Source: Rhodobacterales bacterium (GTDB taxonomy: Bacteria > Pseudomonadota > Alphaproteobacteria > Rhodobacterales > Rhodobacteraceae). Taken from it: a stretch of DNA of 64,000 nucleotides. The position numbers and the translations under genes are program-made. Every line of letters begins with the position of its first letter. Position 1 is the stretch's first letter. A model generated the notes under the pieces. It searched no databases, was not told the DNA's origin, and was given only the letters and a program-made list of their open reading frames with translations. The DNA is taken from contig JAPLPE010000034.1 in the NCBI GenBank assembly GCA_026400355.1, positions 1 to 64,000 on the forward strand. Direction: 5' to 3'. Of the stretch, positions 21,397-31,523 are shown in pieces.

Positions 21397-22969
21397 AATG
21401 GGCCTTGGCCTCGTATAGCGTGTCGATGCTGATATGGCGCAGGCCCTTTTCGGCTGCGTAGGTTTCCGTATTCCGCCGGGCTTTGCCGCGGACAAAGAAC
21501 GGGATCTTCTTCAGTTCCTTTTCCGCGTCGATCAGCCAGATGATGTTGTTTGGGACCGGTTCCGCCGGAGTGGGTTCCGCGGGCTGCTCCTCCGCCCGGA
21601 TGATCGACATCGCTGGGACAGGTGCTTCGGCGGCGGCGGGTTGGGCCACCGGTTTGGGCGCATGACCGCCGTGATGGCTAGCACCGGCTTCGTCGTGGAA
21701 TTCGAAATCCTCGCGGAACATGGTGAGGAGATGTTCCTCGAGCCCCATGACAAGGGGGTGGATCAGCGTGTCAAAAAGGACGTTCGCGCCTTCGAAGCCC
21801 ATGACGGGCGAGTAGCGGGCCGGGAAATCCTGTACATGGACAGGGGCCGAGATGACGGCGCAGGGGATGCCCAGACGTTTGCCGATGTGGCGTTCCATCT
21901 GGGTGCCCATGATCATTTCAGGCGAAAGCGACTCGATCGTCGATTCGACTTCGAGATAGTCGTCGGTGATCAGCGCTTCGAGGCCGAACTCTTTCGCCAT
22001 GGCGCGGACGGGCCGGGCCATTTCGCGGTTGTAGCAGCCCATTCCTACGACCTCGAAACCCATCTCGTCGCGGGCCATGCGGGCCATGGCCATGACATGG
22101 CTGCCGTCGCCGAAGAGGAAGACGCGCTTGCCTGTCAGATAGGTTGAATCAACCGAGCGGGACCACCAGGGCAGGCGCAGACGGGATTCGTCGTAGGCGG
22201 CATCACGTCCGGTGATCCGTACGACTTCGGCGATGAAATCGCGGGTCGCGCCGACGCCTATGGGAATGATCTTGGTGAAGGGTTGGCCGTGATTCTTTTC
22301 CAGCCAGCGTGCGGCGGATTCGCCGGTTTCAGGGTAGAGCAGAACGTTGAAATGGGCGGCAGGCAGACGGGCGATGTCGGCGGGCGTCGCGTTCAGCGGG
22401 GCCACGACATTCACGCCGATGCCAAGGTCGGACAGAAGACCGGTGATCTCCTCGACATCGTCGCGATGGCGGAAACCAAGAGCGGTCGCGCCAAGGATAT
22501 TGGCGGTGATGCGGGCCGAACGATCCTGCGGCTTGGAGAGGTGGCGCACGATCTGGAGGAACGTCTCATCCGCGCCGAAGTTTTCTTTGCGCTGGTAAGA
22601 GGGGAGTTCCAGCGGGATGACGGGGATGGAAAGTCCGATCGCCTCAGCCAGACCGCCGGGATCGTCCTGGATCAGTTCGGCCGTGCAGGAGGCGCCAACG
22701 ATGATGGCCTGCGGGTTGAAGCGGGTGACCGCATCGGCGCAGGCATCCTTGAAGAGCGTCGCCGTGTCGGAGCCGAGATCACGCGCCTGAAAGGTGGTGT
22801 AGGTGACAGGCGGGCGGTGGTTGCGCCGTTCGATCATCGTAAACAGCAGGTCTGCATAGGTATCACCCTGCGGCGCGTGCAGGACGTAATGCAGCCCCTT
22901 CATCGCGGTGGCGACGCGCATGGCGCCTACATGCGGCGGGCCTTCATAGGTCCAGACGGTGAGTTTCAT
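21386..22969 (-). CDS. bchB: Light-independent protochlorophyllide reductase subunit B
   Basis: A 527-residue catalytic subunit. With BchN it forms the heterotetramer that reduces ring D of protochlorophyllide, with a NifK-like fold. The start [20 protein letters not shown] is conserved. [15 protein letters not shown] and the Asp near the substrate are in the first half. The C-terminal 50 residues ([22 protein letters not shown]) form the typical C-terminal domain after a Pro/Ala linker (about 430-470). It lies between bchN and bchH. Confidence 0.96.
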
Positions 22970-23036
22970 GGCCGACCCCCGGGGCACTGCCCCGGACCCC
23001 GAGGTATCTGAACGACAAAGAAACCAGAGGTGCAGA

Positions 23037-24853
<1,817 letters not shown>

Positions 24854-24894
24854 CGAGTTCCCTTGAGATGAGATTAGGGGTGGAATCGGTATAG

Positions 24895-24912
24895 TGTCAA
24901 CTTTAACTTACA
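24895..24912. promoter_or_regulatory. PpsR/CrtJ box (TGT-N12-ACA) at the bchF promoter
   Basis: TGTCAACTTTAACTTACA, an exact TGT-N12-ACA palindrome 42 bases upstream of bchF. It is expected to bind PpsR and repress the superoperon under aerobic or high-light conditions. Confidence 0.85.
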
Positions 24913-25028
24913 CTTTCTGCGCGGAAAGAGGGCAAGCAGGCGCCACGAGAGGTTTGAGATCATTATATATTATAAACAATTAGTTAAATATATTGATCAG
25001 GCGGAAACGCCTCCGAATGACCCGTCGG

Positions 25029-25046
25029 TGTCAATTTGCTTTGACA
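25029..25046. promoter_or_regulatory. PpsR/CrtJ box at the ppaA promoter
   Basis: TGTCAATTTGCTTTGACA is an exact and almost perfectly symmetric TGT-N12-ACA site, 83 bases before the chosen ppaA start. It lies 116 bases from the bchF box across an unusually AT-rich stretch (24960-25000), which suggests looping between the two boxes. Confidence 0.85.
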
Positions 25047-25129
25047 ATGCTTGGGGGCTGAAAGACAATGTCTGCGACTTGAGGCAAGATGGGTCGGTTG
25101 CGGCTTGCCTTGGTCATTGGAGAAATGAG

Positions 25130-25942
25130 ATGTCGGATCTGCCGAAGACGGACACGCTTCGCCACGATGAGTGGTCAGGCGATAATGTCGAAGGGCTTGC
25201 GACAACGGCGCTGTCCGTGGTCGCGACACCGGGTCTGCATGAGTCAGAAGTTCTAAATGGCAAGTTCCTGGATCTGTTTGAAGGGGCGGCACTGGACCGC
25301 GACAAATCTTTGCTTGACGCTGTTGTCTCGCGCATGCGCACGGCGGGCGTGACGGCCGAAGACATCGCGGATTTCTATATTCCGGCCGTGGCGCGCCGGC
25401 TGGGTGATCAATGGTGTGAGGACGAAGTTGGTTTTGCAAGCGTCACGATCGCTTGCGCGCGCCTGCAAGGCCTGCTGCGCGAACTAGGCCCGGAATGGCG
25501 CGCGGATGAGGTGGCGGACGGGGATGCACCGGGTCTTCTGATGATTGTCGGGGCCGGGGTCTATCACACTTTGGGTGCGATGGTCCTGTCGGGGCAGATG
25601 CGGCGACGGGGCCTTTCGGTGCGGTTGCTGATCGGAGCCGAGCTGGATGCGGTCGGGCCGACTCTGCGTCAAGCAAGATTTGATGCCGTACTGATTTCGG
25701 CGACCAAGTTTGAACGCCATGAACCGCTTCGCAAACTTGTGCATGCGGTCAAGCATTCCACACCTTTTCCGCCTCCTGTCGTGATCGGCGGTTCTATACT
25801 TGAAATCCTGCCTCGGGATGGGGCGGAAGTCACGTCACTGACAGGTGCGGACTTTGCCACGAGCGACCTGAACGAGGCACTCGCGCTGTGCGGGATCAGA
25901 ACTATTCCCCGCACGGGGGTCGGAATCGGGCACGGGGTCTAG
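25130..25942 (+). CDS. ppaA: B12-binding antirepressor PpaA/AerR
   Basis: A 270-residue cytoplasmic regulator that binds cobalamin and relieves PpsR/CrtJ repression. The C-terminal half is a B12-binding domain with HTLG at 146-149 (GVYHTLGAMVLSGQMRRRG), the position of the B12-binding histidine in AerR, and VVIGGSIL later. The N-terminal half is helical (FYIPAVARRLGDQWCEDE). GGAGA eight bases before the ATG at 25130 supports this start. A GTG at 25028 in the same frame would overlap the PpsR box. Short and long AerR forms are known in R. capsulatus. It lies directly upstream of ppsR. Confidence 0.92.
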   Translation: MSDLPKTDTLRHDEWSGDNVEGLATTALSVVATPGLHESEVLNGKFLDLFEGAALDRDKSLLDAVVSRMRTAGVTAEDIADFYIPAVARRLGDQWCEDEVGFASVTIACARLQGLLRELGPEWRADEVADGDAPGLLMIVGAGVYHTLGAMVLSGQMRRRGLSVRLLIGAELDAVGPTLRQARFDAVLISATKFERHEPLRKLVHAVKHSTPFPPPVVIGGSILEILPRDGAEVTSLTGADFATSDLNEALALCGIRTIPRTGVGIGHGV

Positions 25943-25976
25943 TCATGCAACTGTTCAATTCAGGGGCGCTGGTTCT

Positions 25977-27395
25977 TTGACGTCGCGCGGGGCAAAATAC
26001 TGGAACAGCGGAGCGATCCCGCTTATCGCGCCTGACATTCTGGGCGACATCATTGCCGATGTGGCCGACCTGGCCGTCGTAGTGTCCGAGACGGGCATGG
26101 TTCTGTCTGTTCTGGTCAATCCGGTCCATGACTTTTTCCGCCGCCTTGAACAGTGGGACGGCAAGGATATCCGCACGGCGCTGGCCACTGAAAGTGTAGC
26201 CAAGTTCAATGCGCGGCTGGCCGAGTTTCTGGCGGGCAAGCCGGACATGCGTCCGGTCGAGTTGAACCATTCCGACGGGATGGGGCGTTGGGAATTTCCG
26301 ATCCGCTATACCTTTCACAGGATCGGGCCGGATGGTGCCATCCTGATGCTGGGTCGTGACTTGCGCCCGGTAGCCGAGATGCAGCAGCAATTGGTCAAGG
26401 CGCAGATGGCGCTTGAGCGGGATTATGAGGCACAGCGAGAATTCGACACGCGGTTCCGTGTGCTGCTGGAGTCCTCGCGCGAGGCGGTGGTCTTTGTCTC
26501 GGTTCAGACCGGCCGAATCACGGATGCGAATAACGTTGCGGCTGCCATTCTGGGCCGGTCTCGGGATGAACTGGTCGGCCTGCCCTTTGCGCCCGAATTC
26601 GAGATGCGCAAGCGGGGCGATCTGCTGGATGCGCTGACCGCTCAGGCAATCGCGGATAGGGCCGTGCCTGTGAAACTGCAGCTTGCCCGGTCGGGCGAGA
26701 CGGTGCGCCTGATCCCGACGTTGTTCCGCGCGGCGGGTGAGCGCATCCTCTTGTGCCGGATCGAACCCGAGGTCACGGCGTCGATCCAGGCCGACAGCCT
26801 GAGCCAGAATCTGAATGGGCTTTATGTGCTGGGGCCCGACGCCATCGTCTTTACGAACGAAGAAGGCGAGATCCTTGCGACGAACGAAAGCTTCCTCAAC
26901 CTGATCGAGATGGCGCATGACATGAACGTCCGGGGGCGGAGCCTGTCGGACTTTCTGTCGCGGGGGTCGGTTGACCTCAAGGTGCTGACCGAGAATGCTG
27001 TGCGGTCGGGGCGGATGCGGTTGTATCCGACTAAGGTGCAAGGCGAGTTCGGTTCGCCGCGCCCGGTCGAGATTTCGGTGACTTCGCTGCAGGCGGGGCC
27101 ACAGAACGTGTTCGCCTTCCTCATCCGCGACGCCGCCCGAATGGATCAGGGCCGCCCAAGCGGGGCGCCGATGACAGATGACAATGTCCGGTCCGTCATG
27201 GAACTCGTGGGCAGCGCGACGCTCAAGGAGATCGTGGCCGAGACGACCGATGTGGTCGAACGGATGTGCATCGAGACGGCCATCGAACTGACCATGAACA
27301 ACCGCGTGGCGGCGGCCGAGATGCTCGGGCTTTCGCGTCAATCGCTTTATGTGAAGCTGCGCAAGTACGGGTTGCTTGAGCGCGGTGACGACTAA
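25977..27395 (+). CDS. ppsR: Transcriptional repressor PpsR/CrtJ
   Basis: A 472-residue repressor of bch, crt and puc genes. It has an N-terminal PAS-like domain (about 15-130), a glutamine-rich linker helix (EMQQQLVKAQMALERDYEAQ, about 134-155), PAS1 (about 155-265), PAS2 (about 275-390) and a Fis-type HTH (about 425-468; NNRVAAAEMLGLSRQSLYVKLRKYGLL). Both redox-linked cysteines known from R. sphaeroides are kept in their contexts: C260 (ILLCRIEP) and C431 (RMCIETA). The start is a TTG at 25977 with AGGGG about ten bases upstream; no closer ATG is in frame. Confidence 0.95.
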   Translation: MTSRGAKYWNSGAIPLIAPDILGDIIADVADLAVVVSETGMVLSVLVNPVHDFFRRLEQWDGKDIRTALATESVAKFNARLAEFLAGKPDMRPVELNHSDGMGRWEFPIRYTFHRIGPDGAILMLGRDLRPVAEMQQQLVKAQMALERDYEAQREFDTRFRVLLESSREAVVFVSVQTGRITDANNVAAAILGRSRDELVGLPFAPEFEMRKRGDLLDALTAQAIADRAVPVKLQLARSGETVRLIPTLFRAAGERILLCRIEPEVTASIQADSLSQNLNGLYVLGPDAIVFTNEEGEILATNESFLNLIEMAHDMNVRGRSLSDFLSRGSVDLKVLTENAVRSGRMRLYPTKVQGEFGSPRPVEISVTSLQAGPQNVFAFLIRDAARMDQGRPSGAPMTDDNVRSVMELVGSATLKEIVAETTDVVERMCIETAIELTMNNRVAAAEMLGLSRQSLYVKLRKYGLLERGDD

Positions 27396-27434
27396 GACGG
27401 GACAGGCTGCCACAAGAATTGATCGGGGGTCAAC

Positions 27435-27452
27435 TGTCTAGCTAAGTTTACA
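27435..27452. promoter_or_regulatory. PpsR/CrtJ box 1 of bchG
   Basis: TGTCTAGCTAAGTTTACA, exact TGT-N12-ACA. Its right end supplies a plausible -35 (TTTACA, 27447-27452) with box 2 covering the -10 position 17 bases on. Confidence 0.85.
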
Positions 27453-27469
27453 CTTGCCGACTCCATGAC

Positions 27470-27487
27470 TGTCTAGTTAATCTGACA
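27470..27487. promoter_or_regulatory. PpsR/CrtJ box 2 of bchG, touching the start codon
   Basis: TGTCTAGTTAATCTGACA, exact TGT-N12-ACA, ending two bases before the bchG ATG. Its first bases (TGTCTA) sit where a -10 would be for the TTTACA at 27447. Confidence 0.85.
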
Positions 27488-27489
27488 GT

Positions 27490-28401
27490 ATGAGTGTCAG
27501 CCCTTCCCTTCAGGTCCTGCCCGAACCGCGCCGCTGGCCCGAACCCCGCGCTGCGCTGCGCCTGATCAAACCGATCACATGGTTCCCGCCGATGTGGGCC
27601 TACCTGTGTGGGACGGTATCGTCGGGTGTCTCACCCGTCACGTCATGGGGCCTGGTCGTGCTGGGTGTCGTTCTGGCAGGCCCGGTCGTCTGCGGGATGA
27701 GTCAGGCGGCGAACGATTGGTGCGATCGGCACGTTGACGCGATCAACGAACCGGACCGCCCGATTCCCTCTGGCCGTATCCCGGGCCGCTGGGGCCTTTG
27801 GATTGCGCTGGCAATGACGGTCCTGTCACTGGCCGTCGGCTGGCTTCTGGGACCGTGGGGCTTCGGCGCGACGGTCGTGGGCGTCCTGGCCGCCTGGGTC
27901 TATTCGGCCGAGCCGATCCGGCTGAAACGGTCGGGCTGGTGGGGGCCGGGGCTTTGCGGTCTGTCCTATGAGACGCTGCCCTGGATCACGGGTGCCGCTG
28001 TGCTTTCGGTTGGCGCACCGCCCTGGGAAGTCGTGGTGATCGCGCTGCTTTACGGGATCGGGGCGCATGGGATCATGACGCTGAACGATTTCAAGGCGCT
28101 CGAAGGCGACCGCCAGATGGGTGTGCACTCGCTGCCTGTCACGATGGGGCCTGAAAGGGCGGCGTGGATTGCCTGCTGGGTCATGGCTGTACCGCAGGTC
28201 GCTGTTTTCGGACTGTTGTTCGCCTGGGGCAAACCGTTCCATGCCCTCGCCCTGGCGGCGCTTCTGGTGGCCCAAGGGGCGGCGATGCGCGTCCTGTTGC
28301 GCGACCCCAAGGGCAAGGCACCTTGGTACAACGGCACGGGAATCGTTTTTTATATCAGCGGCATGATGATTGCCGCCTTTGCGTTGCGGGGGTTGCCATG
28401 A
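27490..28401 (+). CDS. bchG: Bacteriochlorophyll synthase
   Basis: A 303-residue UbiA-family prenyltransferase with about eight to nine helices that esterifies bacteriochlorophyllide a with geranylgeranyl diphosphate. The Asp-rich motifs NDWCDRHVDAINEPDRPIPSG (around 77-97) and LNDFKALEGDRQMG (around 197-210) are the two Mg-diphosphate sites. The N-terminus SVSPSLQVLPEPRR resembles Rhodobacter BchG, so the ATG at 27490 is likely real although no Shine-Dalgarno is visible. It is coupled by ATGA to the BCD transporter downstream. Confidence 0.96.
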   Translation: MSVSPSLQVLPEPRRWPEPRAALRLIKPITWFPPMWAYLCGTVSSGVSPVTSWGLVVLGVVLAGPVVCGMSQAANDWCDRHVDAINEPDRPIPSGRIPGRWGLWIALAMTVLSLAVGWLLGPWGFGATVVGVLAAWVYSAEPIRLKRSGWWGPGLCGLSYETLPWITGAAVLSVGAPPWEVVVIALLYGIGAHGIMTLNDFKALEGDRQMGVHSLPVTMGPERAAWIACWVMAVPQVAVFGLLFAWGKPFHALALAALLVAQGAAMRVLLRDPKGKAPWYNGTGIVFYISGMMIAAFALRGLP

Positions 28402-29681
28402 AGACCTTGTCTTGGTTCCAGATATTCCGGCTTGGCCTTGTCCAGATGTCGCTTGGCGCGATTGTGGTGCTGACCACGTCCACGCTGAACCGTTTGATGG
28501 TCGTTGAACTCGGGCTCGCGGCGGTTCTGCCGGGGGCGCTGGTGGCGCTGCACTATGGCATCCAGATCACCCGCCCCAGCTGGGGCTTCGCGTCCGACAA
28601 GGGAGGTAACCGGACAGTCTGGATCATCGGTGGCATGGTTGCGCTGGGCGCGGGTGCGATGCTGGCCGCTCTGGCTTTGCCGGTGTTTGAGACGACGTTT
28701 TGGGCCGGGCTGGCCATGTCCATCGTCGCCTATGCGCTGATTGGGCTGGGAGTCGGGGCCTCCGGTACCTCATTGCTCGCCCTGCTGGCGACGGCCACGG
28801 CGGAACGGCGGCGGGCGGCAGCGGCCACGATCACCTGGCTCATGATGATCTTCGGGATCGCGCTGACGGCCGGGGTGACGGGTGCAATGCTCGACCCCTA
28901 CTCGATCGGTCTTCTGTTCAGGATTGTCGGCGTCGTCGTGACAGGGGCAATCCTTCTGACAACGGTCGCCGCCTGGGGCATCGAACGCCGCGTGATCGCC
29001 GTCCGCGAACCTGAGACTGCGCCGTTCCTGGAAGGGCTGGCCGAGGTATGGGCCGACCGCCGGGCACGGAACTTTACCGTCTTCGTCTTCCTTTCGATGG
29101 TTGCCTACTTCATGCAGGAACTCATCCTCGAACCCTACGCGGGTCTGGTTTTCAACTTTACGCCGGGCCAGTCGACATCGCTTTCGGGGGCACAGAACGG
29201 GGGCGTGTTCGTCGGCATGTTGCTCGTGGGGATCACTGCCACCGGGTTCAAATGGGGTTCGCTCCGATCCTGGGTCGTTGCCGGGTGCCTCGGCTCTGCA
29301 GGGGCACTGGCCGGGATCACGTTGGTAGGGACGCTTGGGCTGACCACGCTGCTGGTGCCCGCCGTTGTGGCGCTCGGCCTGTTCAACGGGATGTTCGCAG
29401 TATCGGCCATCGGGTCGATGATGGCACTGGCCGGCGAGGGCCGTGAAAAGCGTGAAGGCACGCGGATGGGCCTTTGGGGCGCGGCGCAGGCCGTGGCGGC
29501 AGGCTTTGGCGGGCTGGCTGGGGCGGCGCTAGTCGACCTGTTTCGCCTGAGCATGTCCGATGTGCAGGCCTTTGGGGCCGTCTTTGTCTTTGAAGCTGCG
29601 ATCTTTGTCTGCGCTGCCCTCTTGGCGGCGAGAATCATGGACCGGCGGATGCCAACCGCCGCACTTGTTCCGGGAGAATGA
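28398..29681 (+). CDS. BCD-family (PucC-like) membrane protein between bchG and bchP
   Basis: A 427-residue 12-helix protein, MKTLSWFQIFRLGLVQMSLGAIVVL at the start, of the same MFS branch as LhaA and PucC. This position and size match ORF428 (also called bch2 or ORF G115-type) of Rhodobacter PGCs, thought to carry or deliver bacteriochlorophyll or its precursors. It has ATGA overlaps with bchG and bchP, so its synthesis is coupled to the last two pigment steps. The exact role is unproven. Confidence 0.88.
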   Translation: MKTLSWFQIFRLGLVQMSLGAIVVLTTSTLNRLMVVELGLAAVLPGALVALHYGIQITRPSWGFASDKGGNRTVWIIGGMVALGAGAMLAALALPVFETTFWAGLAMSIVAYALIGLGVGASGTSLLALLATATAERRRAAAATITWLMMIFGIALTAGVTGAMLDPYSIGLLFRIVGVVVTGAILLTTVAAWGIERRVIAVREPETAPFLEGLAEVWADRRARNFTVFVFLSMVAYFMQELILEPYAGLVFNFTPGQSTSLSGAQNGGVFVGMLLVGITATGFKWGSLRSWVVAGCLGSAGALAGITLVGTLGLTTLLVPAVVALGLFNGMFAVSAIGSMMALAGEGREKREGTRMGLWGAAQAVAAGFGGLAGAALVDLFRLSMSDVQAFGAVFVFEAAIFVCAALLAARIMDRRMPTAALVPGE

Positions 29682-29683
29682 GA

Positions 29684-30877
29684 ATGAATTACGATGTTGT
29701 TGTCGTTGGTGGCGGTCCCTGTGGGTCCACGGCTGCCGAAGACCTGGTCCGGTCGGGCCTCAAGGTTGCGTTGCTTGACCGTGCGGGCCGGATCAAGCCC
29801 TGCGGCGGGGCCATCCCCCCGCGTTTGATCCGTGACTTTCACATCCCGGATGAACAGCTTGTGGCCAAGATCACCACGGCACGTATGATCTCGCCCACCG
29901 GCCGCAAGGTCGATATCCCCATCGAGAACGGCTTTGTCGGCATGGTCGACCGTGACCAGTTCGACGAATACCTGCGCAACCGCGCGCAAGAGGCTGGCGC
30001 CGAACGTTTCACCGGAACCTATCTGCGGATCGAACGCGACAAGGACGGCAGCCACGTCATTTATCGCGACAAGGCCACGGGCGAGGAACGCCAACTGGTG
30101 ACAAAGATGATCATCGGCGCAGACGGGGCGCGGTCCAACGTCGCGCGGGATGCGATCCCCGGCGCAGCCAAGATCCCCTACGTCATCGCCTACCATGAGA
30201 TCGTCGAAGCCCCGGAGCGTCAGGAAGCCGCGAACGCAGACTATGACCCGCTGCGTTGTGACGTCGTCTATGACGGCGCGATTTCGCCGGACTTCTACGG
30301 TTGGATCTTTCCGCACGGCAAGCAAGCCAGCATCGGCATGGGCACCATGGTGGACGGTGTGGATCTCAAAGACGCCACGGCACGCCTCCGCGCATCTGCC
30401 GGGTTGTCGGACTGCAAGACCATCCGCAAGGAAGGCGCGCCGATCCCACTCAAGCCGCTGGACCGTTGGGACAACGGTCGCGACGTGGTCGTAGCCGGTG
30501 ATGCGGCAGGCGTCGTGGCCCCGTCGTCAGGGGAGGGTATCTACTACGCCATGGCCTGCGGCCGGGCCGCGGCGACCGCAGTTGCAGCCAAGCTCAAGTC
30601 AGGCCGGATCAAGGATCTCCAACTGGCCCGCAAGATGTTCCTGCGCGAACATGGCTCGGTCTTCCGCGTTCTGGGCGCGATGCAGAACGCCTACTACCGG
30701 AGCGACGAACGGAGAGAGCGGTTCGTCTCTCTGTGTCATGATGTCGACGTGCAAAGGCTCACGTTCGAAGCCTATATGAACAAGGAGCTGGTCAAGGCAC
30801 GCCCGCTGGCGCATCTCAAGATCGGTTTCAAGAACATCTCGCACCTGACCGGAATGGTATCACCGTTACACGTATGA
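29684..30877 (+). CDS. bchP: Geranylgeranyl reductase
   Basis: A 397-residue FAD enzyme that reduces the geranylgeranyl tail of bacteriochlorophyll to phytyl. The Rossmann motif VVVVGGGPCGSTAAEDLVRSG is at the N-terminus; RAGRIKPCGGAIPPRLI and VVAGDAAGVVAPSSGEGIYYAM are family blocks. GGGAG lies seven bases ahead of the ATG at 29684; an ATG at 29678 two codons earlier overlaps the upstream stop and has poorer spacing. It overlaps idi by 4 bases. Confidence 0.95.
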   Translation: MNYDVVVVGGGPCGSTAAEDLVRSGLKVALLDRAGRIKPCGGAIPPRLIRDFHIPDEQLVAKITTARMISPTGRKVDIPIENGFVGMVDRDQFDEYLRNRAQEAGAERFTGTYLRIERDKDGSHVIYRDKATGEERQLVTKMIIGADGARSNVARDAIPGAAKIPYVIAYHEIVEAPERQEAANADYDPLRCDVVYDGAISPDFYGWIFPHGKQASIGMGTMVDGVDLKDATARLRASAGLSDCKTIRKEGAPIPLKPLDRWDNGRDVVVAGDAAGVVAPSSGEGIYYAMACGRAAATAVAAKLKSGRIKDLQLARKMFLREHGSVFRVLGAMQNAYYRSDERRERFVSLCHDVDVQRLTFEAYMNKELVKARPLAHLKIGFKNISHLTGMVSPLHV

Positions 30878-31404
30878 CCGACATGATCCCGGCCTGGGTC
30901 AACGGCACCCTGACCCCGGTAGAAAAGCTCGAGGTCCATCAGCGCGGACTGCGGCATAAGGCAGTGAGCGTGTTTGTTCTCTCGCGCGGCAAGGTGCTGA
31001 TCCAGCAGCGGGCGATGGCCAAGTATCATACGCCCGGACTTTGGGCGAACACCTGCTGCACCCATCCCGACTGGGTCGAAGACCCGGCGGAATGCGCCCT
31101 GCGGCGGCTGCGCGAGGAGCTGGGGATTACCGGGCTCTATCCCGCCCATCGCGATCAGGTGGAGTACCGGGCCGAAGTCGGCGGCGGGCTTATCGAGCAT
31201 GAACTGGTCGATATCTTTGTTGCTATGGCCCCGGAGGATCTGAAGATTGATCTGAATCCGGCCGAGGTGATGGCTGTGAAATGGGTTGATCTTTATGATC
31301 TGGCCGCCCAGGTGGCCCGGCGTCCGTTCGAGTTCACGCCTTGGCTGCGGATCTATCTGGCCGATCACAAGGACCGGATTTTCGGGACGCTGGTTGGCGC
31401 ATGA
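30874..31404 (+). CDS. idi: Isopentenyl-diphosphate delta-isomerase, type 1
   Basis: A 176-residue Nudix-fold enzyme that interconverts IPP and DMAPP for carotenoid and phytol synthesis. The catalytic Cys lies in NTCCTHPDW and the Nudix-type segment is RRLREELGITG. The later EYRAEVGGGLIEHELVDIF holds the catalytic glutamate region. It is the last gene of the rightward bchG-bchP-idi operon and is convergent with dxs, the first enzyme of the same precursor pathway. Confidence 0.95.
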   Translation: MTDMIPAWVNGTLTPVEKLEVHQRGLRHKAVSVFVLSRGKVLIQQRAMAKYHTPGLWANTCCTHPDWVEDPAECALRRLREELGITGLYPAHRDQVEYRAEVGGGLIEHELVDIFVAMAPEDLKIDLNPAEVMAVKWVDLYDLAAQVARRPFEFTPWLRIYLADHKDRIFGTLVGA

Positions 31405-31477
31405 TCGGCTGACGCTGCGAGAATTCCTTCGACTGAATCTGCCAGTATTCTTCCAATAGAACTGACCGCCCTTCCTG

Positions 31478-31512
31478 TGACGTTCCGCACTGCATAAACA
31501 GCCGGAACGTCA
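31478..31512. terminator. Hairpin between convergent idi and dxs
   Basis: A perfect 10-bp stem (TGACGTTCCG at 31478-31487, CGGAACGTCA at 31503-31512, 15-nt loop) in the 119-base gap between the two convergent genes. No T-run follows on either strand, so it may be a factor-dependent or 3'-end stabilising structure. Confidence 0.5.
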
Positions 31513-31523
31513 GGATTGCTTCC

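Noticed and set aside
25028-25129. GTG at 25028 as the main ppaA start
   Set aside because: It coincides with an exact PpsR operator and has no ribosome site, whereas the ATG at 25130 has GGAGA at good spacing.
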